Origin: Mycolicibacterium tusciae JS617
GTDB lineage: Bacteria; Actinomycetota; Actinomycetes; Mycobacteriales; Mycobacteriaceae
NCBI RefSeq assembly: GCF_000243415.2
Contig: NZ_KI912270.1
Coordinates: forward strand, 310,001-374,000
Direction of reading: 5' to 3'
DNA length: 64,000 nt
Shown here piece after piece: positions 15,681 to 24,974 of this stretch. The position numbers were made by a program, and so were the translations under genes. The notes beneath the pieces were generated by a model. That model did not search any database, was not told the origin of the DNA, and saw only the letters and a list, made by a program, of their open reading frames with translations. Position 1 is the first letter of the stretch. Each line of letters starts with the position of its first letter.

Positions 15681-17381
15681 CTACATCGGATCCAGCCGGC
15701 CGGCCGATAGCCGCAGGGTGCGCTGCACGCCGATCTGCGCCAGAAATCGCTCGTCGTGGCTCACGACCACGAACGCGCCCTCATAAGCGTTCAGCGCCGC
15801 CTCCAGCTGACCGACACTGACCAGGTCGAGGTTGTTGGTCGGCTCGTCGAACAGAAGGAGTTGCGGCGCCGGTTCGGCGTAGAGCACGCACGCCAGCGTC
15901 GCGCGGAGCCGCTCGCCCCCCGACAGTGCGGCCACCGGAAGGTGGATGCGGTTGCCGCGAAACAGGAACCGGGCCAGCAGATGCATGCGCCGGGTTTCCG
16001 ACAGGCTCGGCGCGGACGCGGCGAGGCTTTCCGCGACGGTGCTCTCGGGGGGCAACAGGTCGAGTCGCTGCGACAGATACGCCACCCGCCCGTCGGCACG
16101 CGCGACATGTCCATCGTCGGGTGCCAGCTCGCCGCCGATGATGCGCAGCAGCGTCGACTTGCCTGCACCGTTGGGCCCGATGAGCGCGATGCGTTCGGGA
16201 CCGCGGACCGACAGATCGACATCCGCGAACAGCGTCCGGCCACCGCAACGGACCGAAAGGCCTTCGGCCTGCACCACCGTTCGTCCGGCGGGCACTTTCG
16301 TGTCGGGCAGCTCCAGGGCGAGCACGTCGTCGTCTCGAAGTGCTCGCTCGGCCTCGTCGAGACGGGTCTTCGCGTCGGCGACGCGCGCCGCGTTGACCCC
16401 GTCGATCCGGCCCGCGGATTCCTGCGCGCTGCGCTTTCGCGCCCCGGCGATGATCTTCGGCAGCCCGGCATCCTTGAGGTTGCGCGCAGCCGTTGACGAC
16501 CGCTTGGCCGCGCGTTCGCGCGACTGTTGCATTTCGCGCTTCTCACGTCTGAGGTGTTGTTCGGCGTTGCGGATGTTGCTCTCCGCCACCCGCTGGGCCT
16601 CGTTGACCACTTCTTCATACAGTGTGAAATTGCCTCCATAGAACAGCATTTCGCCACGTTCGATGTCGCCGCCGGGGCGGCTCCGGCGTTCGATGTCGCC
16701 GCCGGGGCGGCTCCGGCGTTCGATGTCGCCGCCGGGGCGGCTCCGGCGATGTAACTCCGCTATGCGGTCCATCCGATCGAGCAGCACCCGGTCGTGACTG
16801 ACCAGCAACAGGCATCCGGTGAAGTCATCAAGCGCGTCATACAGCTTGTGCCGCGCGTCGACATCGAGGTTGTTGGTCGGCTCGTCGAGAAGGAGCACGT
16901 CGGGTTGTTTCAGCAGCTGTGCGGCCAGCCCGAGGGAGACGACCTCGCCGCCGGACAGCGAACCGAGGCGACGGCCGAGGTCGAGGTGGCCCAGGCCCAG
17001 CCTGTCCAGCTGGGCACGGCTGCGCTCCTCGATATCCCAGTCGTCACCGATCGCAGCGAAAACGTCGTCACCCGCATTGCCATCGGACAGCGCATTCAGT
17101 GCATCGATGACGGGCGCGACGCCCAACACCTCGGCGACGGTTTTGCCCGCGACGAACGGCAGCGTCTGCGGCAGGTAGGCGACGGTCCCGTCGACAGTGA
17201 TCGATCCGCCGGCGGGTTTGCGATCGCCGACGATCAACTGGAGCAGTGTGCTCTTACCGGCGCCGTTGGGTGCGACCAGTCCGGTGCGGCCATCGCCGAC
17301 GGTGAAGGACAGGTCGGTGAAAAGGGGCGTGCCGTCACCGAATGCGAACGACACGTTGGAAAAAACGATGGAAGAAGACAT
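15681..17381 (-). CDS. ABC-F ATPase (ribosome protection / translation factor type)
   Basis: A 566-aa protein with two ABC ATPase domains and no membrane domain. Domain 1 has GLVAPNGAGKSTLLQL, LSGGEVVSLGLAAQ and LLLDEPTNNLD; domain 2 has ALIGPNGAGKSTLLRI, LSGGERLRATLA and LLFDEPTNNLD. A charged linker (RNAEQHLRREKREMQQ, AKRSSTAARNLKDAGLPK) joins them, as in ABC-F proteins that bind the ribosomal E site. Three exact copies of a ten-residue unit (RRSRPGGDIE) interrupt domain 1 at about residues 212-241. Members confer antibiotic tolerance or tune translation; which applies is not evident. It is preceded by dapE and a structured leader. Confidence 0.9.
   Translation of the reverse strand: MSSSIVFSNVSFAFGDGTPLFTDLSFTVGDGRTGLVAPNGAGKSTLLQLIVGDRKPAGGSITVDGTVAYLPQTLPFVAGKTVAEVLGVAPVIDALNALSDGNAGDDVFAAIGDDWDIEERSRAQLDRLGLGHLDLGRRLGSLSGGEVVSLGLAAQLLKQPDVLLLDEPTNNLDVDARHKLYDALDDFTGCLLLVSHDRVLLDRMDRIAELHRRSRPGGDIERRSRPGGDIERRSRPGGDIERGEMLFYGGNFTLYEEVVNEAQRVAESNIRNAEQHLRREKREMQQSRERAAKRSSTAARNLKDAGLPKIIAGARKRSAQESAGRIDGVNAARVADAKTRLDEAERALRDDDVLALELPDTKVPAGRTVVQAEGLSVRCGGRTLFADVDLSVRGPERIALIGPNGAGKSTLLRIIGGELAPDDGHVARADGRVAYLSQRLDLLPPESTVAESLAASAPSLSETRRMHLLARFLFRGNRIHLPVAALSGGERLRATLACVLYAEPAPQLLLFDEPTNNLDLVSVGQLEAALNAYEGAFVVVSHDERFLAQIGVQRTLRLSAGRLDPM
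16659..16748 (-). repeat. Three exact 30-bp tandem repeats inside the ABC-F gene
   Basis: Three identical 30-bp units at 16659-16688, 16689-16718 and 16719-16748, each coding in frame for RRSRPGGDIE. Unit length is a multiple of three, so copy-number change keeps the frame. It lies where domain 1 usually passes from AELH directly into GEMLFYGGNF, so the repeat is an insertion in a surface loop. Confidence 0.95.
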
Positions 17382-17382
17382 G

Positions 17383-17441
17383 CGAGAGATCTCTCGTACA
17401 GAAACGACTATTCGGACACCGGAGTCGTTGTCTCACCACAT
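17383..17441 (-). promoter_or_regulatory. Structured leader of the ABC-F gene
   Basis: In mRNA order there is a minimal ORF ATG-TGG-TGA at 17441-17433. Next comes a hairpin AACGACT/AGTCGTT (17423-17429 with 17403-17409, inner CGG/CCG). Last is a perfect 14-bp palindrome CGAGAGATCTCTCG at 17383-17396 ending one base before the ATG, which could hide the GAGAG ribosome site. Ribosome-mediated attenuation is known for several antibiotic-inducible ABC-F genes; its use here is inference. Confidence 0.4.
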
Positions 17442-17463
17442 GCTTCCAGCGTACGGATCGGTG

Positions 17464-18531
17464 TCAACCGGTTAAATATCTCCGCAGCATGCTGGTTGCG
17501 GCGGTGATCGCCGCGGTGTCGACATGCTCGTCGACGCGGTGGGCCAAATTCGGGTCACCCGGTCCGTAGTTGACCGCCGGGATGCCCAGCGCCGCGAATC
17601 GGGCCACGTCGGTCCAGCCGTACTTCGCCCGTACCTGTCCCCCCGCGGCGTCCACCAGCGCGGCGGCAGCGGGTGCCGTCAGGCCCGGGAGCGCACCGTT
17701 GGCCGCGTCGGTCAACTCGATCCCGACGTCCAGTCCGTCGAACACGTCCTGCACGTGCGCAGTGGCCTGGTCCAGGGTGCGGTCGGGTGCGAATCGGAAG
17801 TTCACCGTCACCGAGGCGGCGTCGGGAATCACGTTGCCCGTGATCCCACCGTCGATGCGCACGGCCGACAATCCTTCGCGGTACGTGCAGCCATCGATGT
17901 CGACATTGCGGGCCTGATACGACGACAGTCTGTCCAGCACCGCGCCCAGTTTGTGGATTGCGTTGTCGCCCAACCAGGATCGCGCGGAATGTGCACGTGT
18001 GCCCGAGGCGCTCACCACGACGCGTAGTGTGCCCTGGCAGCCCGCCTCGATGTAACCCCCGGACGGCTCGCCGAGGATGGCGACATCGGCGGCCAGCCAC
18101 TCGGGCAGCTCGCGTTCGATGCGGCGCAGACCGTTGGCGGCGGCCTCGATCTCCTCGCAGTCGTACATCACCAGCGTGATGTCGTGCTGCGGTTCGGCCA
18201 CCGTCGCGGCCAGGTGCAGGAAGACCGCATCACCGGATTTCATGTCCGAGGTGCCACAGCCGTGCAGCACACCGTCGGCAAGGCGGCTGGGCACATTGTC
18301 GGCGGCCGGAACGGTGTCGATGTGACCGGCGAGCAGCACGCGCGACGGCCGCCCCAGGTTGGTGCGCGCAAGCACCGCGTCGCCATTGCGGACGATCTCG
18401 AATCCGCTGGTCTGATCGCGCAGGGCGGCTTCGATTTCGTCGGCGATGCGGCGCTCACTGCGAGATTCACTGGGGATGTCCACCAGCGCCGCGGTCAGGG
18501 CGACGGGGTCGCCGTGCAGATCAAGGGCCAC
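17464..18531 (-). CDS. dapE: Succinyl-diaminopimelate desuccinylase
   Basis: A 355-aa M20-family metallohydrolase releasing succinate from N-succinyl-LL-DAP to give LL-DAP for peptidoglycan and lysine. Metal ligands are visible in [10 protein letters not shown] (His, Asp), [11 protein letters not shown] (bridging Asp), YDCEEIEA (Glu pair) and the C-terminal [10 protein letters not shown] (His). GTG at 18531 ([10 protein letters not shown]...) is the start; the longer frame runs antisense into dapD and is not coding. It is divergent from dapD with 24 bp between, keeping two consecutive steps of the succinylase branch together, as in M. tuberculosis (Rv1202/Rv1201c). Confidence 0.94.
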   Translation of the reverse strand: MALDLHGDPVALTAALVDIPSESRSERRIADEIEAALRDQTSGFEIVRNGDAVLARTNLGRPSRVLLAGHIDTVPAADNVPSRLADGVLHGCGTSDMKSGDAVFLHLAATVAEPQHDITLVMYDCEEIEAAANGLRRIERELPEWLAADVAILGEPSGGYIEAGCQGTLRVVVSASGTRAHSARSWLGDNAIHKLGAVLDRLSSYQARNVDIDGCTYREGLSAVRIDGGITGNVIPDAASVTVNFRFAPDRTLDQATAHVQDVFDGLDVGIELTDAANGALPGLTAPAAAALVDAAGGQVRAKYGWTDVARFAALGIPAVNYGPGDPNLAHRVDEHVDTAAITAATSMLRRYLTG

Positions 18532-18555
18532 CCGCCTGACGTTAGTCTGAGCGGC

Positions 18556-19500
18556 GTGACTTCTGCTGTAGGTATAGGCCTGGCGACGCTCGCGGCCGAC
18601 GGAACGGTCCTCGACACATGGTTCCCCGCGCCGGAACTGGACGCCGATCAAGCGTCGGGCACCGCCCGGCTCTCCGTCGCCGAGATCCCCGAGGAACTGG
18701 GCGTGCTGACCGGACCCGACGAGGACCGCGGCGTCGAGGTCGTCGCCGTCCGCACCACCATCTCGTCGCTGGACGACAAGGCCACCGACGCCTATGACGC
18801 ATATCTGCGGCTGCACCTGCTCTCGCACCGGCTGGTCGCGCCGCACGGTCTGAACGCCGACGGCTTCTTCGGCCTGCTGACCAATGTGGTGTGGACCAAC
18901 CACGGACCGTGCGCGGTCGAAGGCTTCGAGATCGTGCGGGCCCGGCTGCGCCGGCGCAGTCCGGTGACCGTGTACGGCGTCGACAAGTTCCCGCGCATGG
19001 TGGACTACGTGCTGCCCTCGGGGGTTCGCGTTGCCGACGCCGACCGCGTGCGCCTGGGAGCGCACCTGGCCGCGGGTACGACCGTGATGCACGAGGGCTT
19101 CGTCAACTTCAACGCGGGAACCCTGGGCAACTCGATGGTGGAAGGCCGCATCTCGGCAGGCGTGGTCGTCGACGACGGCTCCGACGTCGGCGGCGGCGCG
19201 TCGATCATGGGGACGCTGTCCGGTGGCGGCACCGAGGTGATCTCGGTGGGTAAGCGCTGCCTGCTCGGGGCCAACGCCGGGCTGGGCATCTCACTGGGCG
19301 ACGACTGTGTCGTGGAGGCCGGTCTCTATGTCACCGCCGGCACCAAGGTGGCCACCTCGGACGGTCAGACGGTGAAGGCTCGCGAGCTCTCTGGTGCGAA
19401 TAACCTTCTGTTCCGGCGTAATTCGGTGACCGGCGCCGTCGAGGTCGTCAAGCGCGACGGCAGCGGCATCACGCTGAACGAGGCCCTGCACGCCAACTAG
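18556..19500 (+). CDS. dapD: Tetrahydrodipicolinate N-succinyltransferase, actinobacterial type
   Basis: A 314-aa acyltransferase that succinylates tetrahydrodipicolinate using succinyl-CoA. The C-terminal left-handed beta-helix is plain: [70 protein letters not shown]. The N-terminal domain and length match Rv1201c rather than the proteobacterial enzyme. The start is GTG at 18556; the longer frame overlaps dapE. Its stop overlaps the stop of the convergent ROK regulator gene by four bases. Confidence 0.95.
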   Translation: MTSAVGIGLATLAADGTVLDTWFPAPELDADQASGTARLSVAEIPEELGVLTGPDEDRGVEVVAVRTTISSLDDKATDAYDAYLRLHLLSHRLVAPHGLNADGFFGLLTNVVWTNHGPCAVEGFEIVRARLRRRSPVTVYGVDKFPRMVDYVLPSGVRVADADRVRLGAHLAAGTTVMHEGFVNFNAGTLGNSMVEGRISAGVVVDDGSDVGGGASIMGTLSGGGTEVISVGKRCLLGANAGLGISLGDDCVVEAGLYVTAGTKVATSDGQTVKARELSGANNLLFRRNSVTGAVEVVKRDGSGITLNEALHAN

Positions 19501-20687
19501 ACATCCGGCAGGGCAACCCAGTCGGCGATGCCTGTGGCGCTGACGACGTGGTCCAGCGCGAGTTCGACGGCGCCGTGCAGCGGCCCGTCCTCACCATGGA
19601 CGCCATCGCGCACGGGCGGTGGCGCCGACTTGCGGAACGCCATCAACGCATTGCGGTACGCGTCGGCGAAGGACTCCGGCGCGGCGGCCCGTAGGAGCAC
19701 TGCCGCACCGCCAAGCGTCACGACGTCGGGATCGTGCAGGTTCACCAAACCGCCGATGCCCCGCCCGAGCGACGTGGACACGGCGTTCAATGCGCGTCGG
19801 GTCCGTGCATTGCGGTCGGGTCGGTCGATGACGGCATGAACGTAGCCGACCGCGTCATCGGGTGGCGCGTCACCGAGGTGACGGGCCAGCGCGCGTCCGT
19901 CGACGGTCAGATCCCAGCAGCCTCGAGCCCCGCACGGGCAGACCAGATCTGGATCGGCGAAGGGGATGTGGCCGTATTCACCCGCCGCTCCGTGCGCCCC
20001 GGTCACCGGTACGCCGTTGACCACCAGCGTGCCGCCGATGCCCTGCGCGACGATCAGGTGAAGCGCCGTGGCCGCCGCACGCGCTGCGCCGGTGCGAGCC
20101 TCGGCCAGTCCGGCCAAGGTGGCGTCGTTGCCCACCAGCAGGCCGACGTCGGCCCGGTCTGAAACCTTCGCCGTCAGCACCGACAGGTCGACGTCGTTCC
20201 ACCCCCGAGAGGGGAACTGACCCAGCCGGACACCGCTGACGGGTCCCGCGACAGCGATCGAAATGGTTCTGAGCCGCTTGGTGTTTCGTCGATAGACCGT
20301 GCCGATTGCCTTGGCCACCTGCGCCAGTGCAGTGTCGGGCTCTTCGGCATATCCGGACTGGGAGACGACCGTCGGTCGTCCGTCGATGCCCGCCAGGGCC
20401 AACCGCCAGTCGCTCGCCCGCAGATCGACCGCGAGCACCAGTGGCCCTTCGGCGTGGGGTCCGAGCACCGTCGTCGGACGTCCGCGCCCCTGAGCAGGCG
20501 CCGGTTGCTCGTCGAGCAGCCGGGCCGCTCGCAGTCGGGAGGACAACTCGGTGGCGTTTCCGCTGCCGATGCCAAGGCGCTGCGCGGCGGCGGTCCTGGT
20601 GATCCCCGGCTCGGATCGCACGACCGCGAGCAGCGCAGCGGCACCCAGCCAACGCAACTGCGCCGGCTGTCTCGGGTCATGGGTCAT
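19497..20687 (-). CDS. ROK-family transcriptional regulator
   Basis: A 396-aa protein with an N-terminal winged helix ([11 protein letters not shown] region, [31 protein letters not shown]). A sugar-kinase-like ROK domain follows: [63 protein letters not shown], and the zinc site [10 protein letters not shown]. The second ATP/sugar region is weaker, so it is more likely a regulator than an enzyme. It is divergent from an MFS exporter gene across a 53-bp region holding a palindrome, the usual layout for a local repressor. Confidence 0.88.
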   Translation of the reverse strand: MTHDPRQPAQLRWLGAAALLAVVRSEPGITRTAAAQRLGIGSGNATELSSRLRAARLLDEQPAPAQGRGRPTTVLGPHAEGPLVLAVDLRASDWRLALAGIDGRPTVVSQSGYAEEPDTALAQVAKAIGTVYRRNTKRLRTISIAVAGPVSGVRLGQFPSRGWNDVDLSVLTAKVSDRADVGLLVGNDATLAGLAEARTGAARAAATALHLIVAQGIGGTLVVNGVPVTGAHGAAGEYGHIPFADPDLVCPCGARGCWDLTVDGRALARHLGDAPPDDAVGYVHAVIDRPDRNARTRRALNAVSTSLGRGIGGLVNLHDPDVVTLGGAAVLLRAAAPESFADAYRNALMAFRKSAPPPVRDGVHGEDGPLHGAVELALDHVVSATGIADWVALPDV

Positions 20688-20710
20688 CGGCGGTAGTATC
20701 GCATTTTATT

Positions 20711-20727
20711 TACTCGTCCCCCGAGTA
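20711..20727. promoter_or_regulatory. Palindromic operator between the ROK regulator and the MFS gene
   Basis: TACTCG-TCCCC-CGAGTA is a perfect 6-bp dyad with a 5-nt centre, set in AT-rich sequence unusual for this GC-rich window (ATTTTATT before, TATATTATC after). It ends 14 bp before the MFS start and 24 bp from the regulator start, so one bound protein could cover both promoters. The ROK regulator is the obvious candidate. Confidence 0.6.
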
Positions 20728-20740
20728 TATTATCGAACGC

Positions 20741-21919
20741 GTGACTTTGGCCGCCGATCGCGCCACCCCGCAGGGGCTTCGCAGCAGCCTGCCCGGACTG
20801 CTCTCGCTCGCGATCGCCTCAGGGCTGGCCGTGACCACCGAGATGCTGCCGGTGGGGCTCCTGCCCGCCATCGGCGCGACGTTCTCGATGCCCGAGTCGG
20901 TCACCGGCCTGTTGGTCACCCTCTACGCGATAATGGTCGCCGCACTGGCGGTGCCGTTGACCGTCGCGACGACGCGATTTCCCCGACGCCCCCTTTTACT
21001 GGCGACCCTGCTCGGCTACGTGGTGAGCAATGTCCTCGTCGCGGCGGCGCCGACATTCGCCGTCGTGGCTGCGGGCCGTGCGGTCGGCGGCGTGACGCAT
21101 GCGCTGTTCTTCTCCCTGGCGATCGGATACGTTCCGCGCTTGGTTGCGCGCGCCGACGTCGGCCGCGCGCTTGCGATCGTGTCCGGTGGCGCATCGGCGG
21201 GATTCGTTCTCGGCATGCCCCTTTCGACCGTGGTCGGGACCGCTGCGGGGTGGCGGGTGTCTTTCGCGGTCCTGGCGGCGCTGTCATGCCTGACGGTGGT
21301 AGCGGTGTACAAATTGCTCCCCCGAGTAGATCATGCACCGCGCGAGAGTCGTCGCGAGCGAAACGGTCGCGGTGCGCTAGCGGCCGTCTCGGCTTCCAAC
21401 TTGCTGACGTTCCTCGGGCATTTCACGGCGTACACGTTCATCAGCGTGCTGCTGCTGTCCAGCGGACTCAGCCCGGCGTTCGTCGGCCCGGTTCTACTGG
21501 CATGCGGCGCAGGTGGGCTGATCAGCCTGTGGTGGGTAGGCCGCAACCTCGACCGCAGTCCACGTCGCACCGTGGCAGTCACGCTCGGCGGTGTCATCGT
21601 CGCGATCATGATCCTGGGCGTCTCATGGCCGACGCTGTTCGCGGTGGTGGCTGCAACAGCGTTGTGGAGTGGCACATTCGGAGGAATTCCGTCGATCTAC
21701 CAGGCCACCGCTGTGCGCACCCACGCGCTGCCCCCCGAACAGGCCGGGGCCTGGGTGAATGCCACCGCGAACGCCGGTATCGCCGGTGGCGCCGCGATCG
21801 GTGCGGGCCTGCTTCATACCGTCGGGCTCACGTCGCTGCCCTGGGTGGCCGCGGTCCTGGTCGGGCTGGGGCTCGCGGTGGCGCTGACAGCGCGAAAGGC
21901 GTTCCCCCAGAGCGTTTGA
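20741..21919 (+). CDS. MFS exporter, DHA1-like
   Basis: A 392-aa inner-membrane protein with about 12 helices. After LPGLLSLAIASGLAVTTEMLPVG, the loop between helices 2 and 3 carries VATTRFPRRPLLL, the DHA1 motif A position. A further segment reads AGRAVGGVTHALFFSLAIGYVP, and ASAGFVLGMPLSTVVGTAAGWR corresponds to motif C of drug exporters. Similarity is to AraJ/YdhP-type sugar or drug efflux. The start is GTG at 20741. It is divergent from the ROK regulator and probably controlled by it; the substrate may be a sugar-like compound, given ROK ligand habits. Confidence 0.88.
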   Translation: MTLAADRATPQGLRSSLPGLLSLAIASGLAVTTEMLPVGLLPAIGATFSMPESVTGLLVTLYAIMVAALAVPLTVATTRFPRRPLLLATLLGYVVSNVLVAAAPTFAVVAAGRAVGGVTHALFFSLAIGYVPRLVARADVGRALAIVSGGASAGFVLGMPLSTVVGTAAGWRVSFAVLAALSCLTVVAVYKLLPRVDHAPRESRRERNGRGALAAVSASNLLTFLGHFTAYTFISVLLLSSGLSPAFVGPVLLACGAGGLISLWWVGRNLDRSPRRTVAVTLGGVIVAIMILGVSWPTLFAVVAATALWSGTFGGIPSIYQATAVRTHALPPEQAGAWVNATANAGIAGGAAIGAGLLHTVGLTSLPWVAAVLVGLGLAVALTARKAFPQSV

Positions 21920-21923
21920 CGCC

Positions 21924-22508
21924 TCAGCCCGCGGCGTTGGGTTTCAGCGGCGGGCAACGGCCTTGGTCGTCGACAGCCAGCTCGAAATGCCATATCTCGT
22001 TGGCGTAGATCTGGCACAGCCCGAATTGCTGGCCGTTGGCGATCAGCCATTTATCGGCTTGAGCCGGGGCGATGTCAACAGCCTTGCCGTCGACGTGCTT
22101 CGACGTGTCGGCCGACGCCACGAACTGCCTCGCGATATCCACGCTGCCATAGCTGCGCACCGCGTCGTCGAACAGTCGCTGCTGGAATCCCCTTGATCGC
22201 CATCCCGAGTTGATCTGGATGTCGACGTTCTCGGCCGCGGCTTTACGTGCGGCGTCCTGAATCGCGCCGAGCAGCGCGGGGTCCAGTGAACCGACGATCG
22301 GATTCGCCACGTCGAAGGGGCTCAACGTGACGCCGTCAGGCAGCCATCCGCCGAACGTATCGGTGGCACCGTCGCCGATGTCGAGGTGTTGTTCGGCGTC
22401 GCTCGGCGCCGGCGGCGGTGGAGGTTGCGCCTGCGCTGTCGCGCACGAGGCGGCCAGGAGAACCCCTGCCGCCGATAGGATTCGGACGGTCGGGATCGGC
22501 GGCGTCAA
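21924..22508 (-). CDS. Exported VanY-like D-Ala-D-Ala carboxypeptidase (M15)
   Basis: About 194 aa. An N-terminal export signal (TVRILSAAGVLLAASCATAQA) is followed by a Pro-rich stretch. The M15B domain is recognised by WRSRGFQQRLFDD, SKHVDGKAVDI (zinc His and Asp) and EIWHFEL (catalytic Glu/His). It likely trims peptidoglycan stem peptides in the cell wall. The cysteine at the end of the signal could make it a lipoprotein, but the lipobox (AASC) is poor. TTG at 22508 is chosen because it overlaps the upstream stop as TTGA; an ATG at 22568 would overlap the neighbour by 64 bases. Confidence 0.83.
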   Translation of the reverse strand: MTPPIPTVRILSAAGVLLAASCATAQAQPPPPPAPSDAEQHLDIGDGATDTFGGWLPDGVTLSPFDVANPIVGSLDPALLGAIQDAARKAAAENVDIQINSGWRSRGFQQRLFDDAVRSYGSVDIARQFVASADTSKHVDGKAVDIAPAQADKWLIANGQQFGLCQIYANEIWHFELAVDDQGRCPPLKPNAAG

Positions 22509-22861
22509 TCGTCTGTGGCAGCAAGGATGCAGAACTCGTTGCCCTCCGGATCGGCCAGCACGACCCAACTCTCGTCGCCGCGCTGCCCGATGTCGACACG
22601 GCGTGCCCCCAGTGCCAGGACCCGGTCCACCTCGGCCTGTTGGTCGTCGGGACGGAAGTCGAGGTGGATGCGGTTCTTGACCACTTTCTCGTCGGGAACT
22701 GCGATGAATATCCAGTTCACGCCCGCACCCGGTGGCGCGTGCAACACGACGTCGCCGTCATCGTCGGTGTCGTGCGGCCAGTCCAGCACCTGCGACCACC
22801 AGCGGCCCAACGCGGTGGCATCGCGGGCATCGATACAGATCTCGTCGAACTTCAAACTCAT
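22505..22861 (-). CDS. VOC-family (glyoxalase-like) protein
   Basis: A 118-aa single VOC domain: MSLKFDEICIDARDATALGR, WWSQVLDWPH, INWIFIAVPDEK-like strand, NRIHLDFRPDDQQAEVDRVL, and a terminal SWVVLADPEGNEFCIL, the classic DPxGNxF ending. The family binds a divalent metal and small ligands, with roles from glyoxalase activity to drug sequestration. No ligand can be named. It is coupled by a four-base overlap to the VanY-like gene downstream and follows fadD36 on the same strand by 64 bp of CTCG-rich spacer. Confidence 0.86.
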   Translation of the reverse strand: MSLKFDEICIDARDATALGRWWSQVLDWPHDTDDDGDVVLHAPPGAGVNWIFIAVPDEKVVKNRIHLDFRPDDQQAEVDRVLALGARRVDIGQRGDESWVVLADPEGNEFCILAATDD

Positions 22862-22925
22862 CGCTCGACTCCCCCTCGCTCCGGTCCTCGCTCGTTCCTC
22901 GCTGCGATCCTCACTCGCGTTCGTC

Positions 22926-24332
22926 TCAGTGCCACTGCGCCAGCTCCTTTTTCAGCACCTTGCCCATGGCATTGCGCGGCAGGCTATCCACGATCCGCAC
23001 CTCACGCGGCCGTTTGTGCACCGAAAGCTCCTGTGCGACAAAGTCGATCAGGGCCTGAGGATCGGCATCGCCCACGACGAACGCGACGATGCGCTGGCCG
23101 AGATCCTCGTCCGGAACACCTACCACCGCGGCTTCGGTGACACCGGCGTGCCCGAGCAGGGCCGCCTCGATCTCACCGGCACCGACCCGGAAGCCACCGG
23201 TCTTGATCAGATCGACCGACTCGCGGCCGACGATCCGGTGCATGCCGTCGGCGTCGATCACCGCGACGTCGCCGGTGTGATACCAGCCTTCGGCGTCCAG
23301 CACGTCGGCGGTGGCGTCAGGGCGGTTGAGGTACTCGTCGAACAGCGTCGGTCCCCGGACATTAAGCCGGCCAATGGTTTCGCCGTCGTGCGCGACGTCG
23401 GCACCGAACTCGTCGAGCAGCCTCGTTTCGATTCCCGTCACCGGCAGGCCCACCCACCCCGGGCGGCGCTCCCCGTCGGCGCGGGTACTGATGGTGATCA
23501 GCGACTCCGTTGATCCGTAGCGTTCGATGGGCGAATGCCCGGTGAGTTCGGCCAGCCGCTCGAACAGAGGCACCGGCAGCGGCGCACTTCCGGACACCAA
23601 TAGACGCGCGGAGGTCAGTGCCGACGCCGCAGCGGCATTCTCGGCCACCCGTGACCACACCGTCGGAACGGCGAAGTACAACGAGCCGCTGGCCGCGGCA
23701 TAGGCTTCGGGCTTCGGTTTTCCCGTGTGTACGAATCGATTTCCGATGCGAAGCGACCCGAGCAGGCCCAGCACCAGTCCATGTACGTGATAGAGGGGCA
23801 GGCCATGCACCAGGGTGTCCTCGGGCGTCCACTGCCAGGCCTCGGCAAGCGCATCGATGTCCGCGGCGACGGCGCGCCGACTCAGGACCACGCCCTTGGG
23901 GGGCCCTGTGGTCCCCGAGGTGTAGATGATCAGCGCCGCCGCGTCGGGATGCGGCTCGGCATAGCGGTGCCACGAGCGTGCGTGCAATCGCACGGGAACG
24001 TGTGGCAGCCCGCCCGTGTCCGACGGCTCCTCCCCCAGCCACGCCTGGGCGCCGGAGTCGGTGAGGATGTGTGCGCGTTCGGCGGCGCCGACGTCGGCGG
24101 GCACCGGGACGACAGGCACGCCGGCGATCAGGCAGCCCGTCACCGCCAGCACCGTGGTGGCAGTCGGTGTCGCGAGCACCGCCACGCGTTGCGCGCCCGC
24201 CACCCGCTCGGCGACGGAGGTGGCGGCGCCGACCAGATCGCTACGGCTCAGCACCGCTCCGTCGATGCGCACCGCATCGCCGATGTCGGCGCCGGCCGCC
24301 ACTGCCGCGGGGTTCAAAGAGGACAGCAGCAC
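22926..24332 (-). CDS. fadD36: Acyl-CoA synthetase FadD36
   Basis: A 468-aa ANL enzyme. The P-loop is LIIYTSGTTGPPKGVVLS; GLPLYHVHGLVLG, ERYGSTESLI, YHTGDVAVIDADGMHRIVGR and the catalytic lysine segment NAMGKVLKKEL follow. It closely resembles Rv1193, a small FadD related to malonyl/short-chain CoA ligases and beta-oxidation. GTG at 24332 (MLLSSLNPAAVA) matches the known start; a 150-residue upward extension runs antisense to the NUDIX gene and is not real. It is divergent from the NUDIX gene by 21 bp. Confidence 0.92.
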   Translation of the reverse strand: MLLSSLNPAAVAAGADIGDAVRIDGAVLSRSDLVGAATSVAERVAGAQRVAVLATPTATTVLAVTGCLIAGVPVVPVPADVGAAERAHILTDSGAQAWLGEEPSDTGGLPHVPVRLHARSWHRYAEPHPDAAALIIYTSGTTGPPKGVVLSRRAVAADIDALAEAWQWTPEDTLVHGLPLYHVHGLVLGLLGSLRIGNRFVHTGKPKPEAYAAASGSLYFAVPTVWSRVAENAAAASALTSARLLVSGSAPLPVPLFERLAELTGHSPIERYGSTESLITISTRADGERRPGWVGLPVTGIETRLLDEFGADVAHDGETIGRLNVRGPTLFDEYLNRPDATADVLDAEGWYHTGDVAVIDADGMHRIVGRESVDLIKTGGFRVGAGEIEAALLGHAGVTEAAVVGVPDEDLGQRIVAFVVGDADPQALIDFVAQELSVHKRPREVRIVDSLPRNAMGKVLKKELAQWH

Positions 24333-24353
24333 GACCGTGAGGATACTGGCCTG

Positions 24354-24890
24354 GTGGATTGGATCGAGACAGTTGGCTCGCGAGAGATCTACCGGAACAA
24401 CTGGCTCGCGCTGCGCGAAGACGATATCCGGCGGCCCGACGGCAGCGACGGCATCTACGCGGTCCTCGACAAGCCGACATATGCGCTGGTGATCGCGCAG
24501 GACGGCGATCGTTTCCACCTGGTCGAACAGTTCCGCTATCCGTTGGGTCTGCGACGATGGGAGTTTCCCCAGGGCACCGCGCCGGACCTCAAGAACCTCG
24601 AGCCGATCGACCTCGCCGAGCGGGAACTGCGTGAGGAGACGGGCTTGCGGGCGGAGACGATGACACTGCTCGGTCAGCTCGACGTGGCGCCCGGCATGAG
24701 CAGCCAGCGCGGCTGGGTGTTCCTCGCAACCGGTATCACCGAGGGCGAACACGATCGCGAGCATGAGGAACAGGACATGCACAGCGCATGGTTCAGCAGA
24801 GCCGAGGTCGAGCAGATGATGCGCGACGGAGAGATCACCGACGCCCAGTCCATCGCGGCGTTTGCGCTGTTGCTGTTGTCCGAACGTTGA
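24354..24890 (+). CDS. NUDIX hydrolase, ADP-ribose pyrophosphatase-like
   Basis: A 178-aa protein. The Nudix helix RELREETGL is clear, preceded by RWEFPQGTAPD and followed by LDVAPGMSSQRGWVFLA. The glutamate normally eight residues before the REL arginine is shifted by one position here (LEPIDLAEREL), so the Nudix box is irregular. The layout resembles ADP-ribose/nucleoside-diphosphate-sugar hydrolases. The start is GTG at 24354. It shares a very short divergent promoter region with fadD36. Confidence 0.85.
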   Translation: MDWIETVGSREIYRNNWLALREDDIRRPDGSDGIYAVLDKPTYALVIAQDGDRFHLVEQFRYPLGLRRWEFPQGTAPDLKNLEPIDLAERELREETGLRAETMTLLGQLDVAPGMSSQRGWVFLATGITEGEHDREHEEQDMHSAWFSRAEVEQMMRDGEITDAQSIAAFALLLLSER

Positions 24891-24974
24891 CGACCCGATG
24901 AGTGTTGAACCGCCTCACGGTCTACCTCGTTGTAAGGACTGAGTGGACAGATCGGCACGGGAGGAGTGATCGCG

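Noticed and set aside
16659..16748. Possible CRISPR array at the triple repeat
   Set aside because: The three copies are contiguous with no spacers and encode RRSRPGGDIE in frame; it is a coding tandem repeat.
20551..22008. 485-codon plus-strand frame across the MFS gene
   Set aside because: Arg/Gly-rich out-of-frame shadow; the true frame has clear membrane helices.
22862..22925. CTCG-rich stretch between the VOC gene and fadD36 as a mobile repeat
   Set aside because: It is only 64 bases of simple CTCG-like bias without ends, duplication or a second copy in the window.
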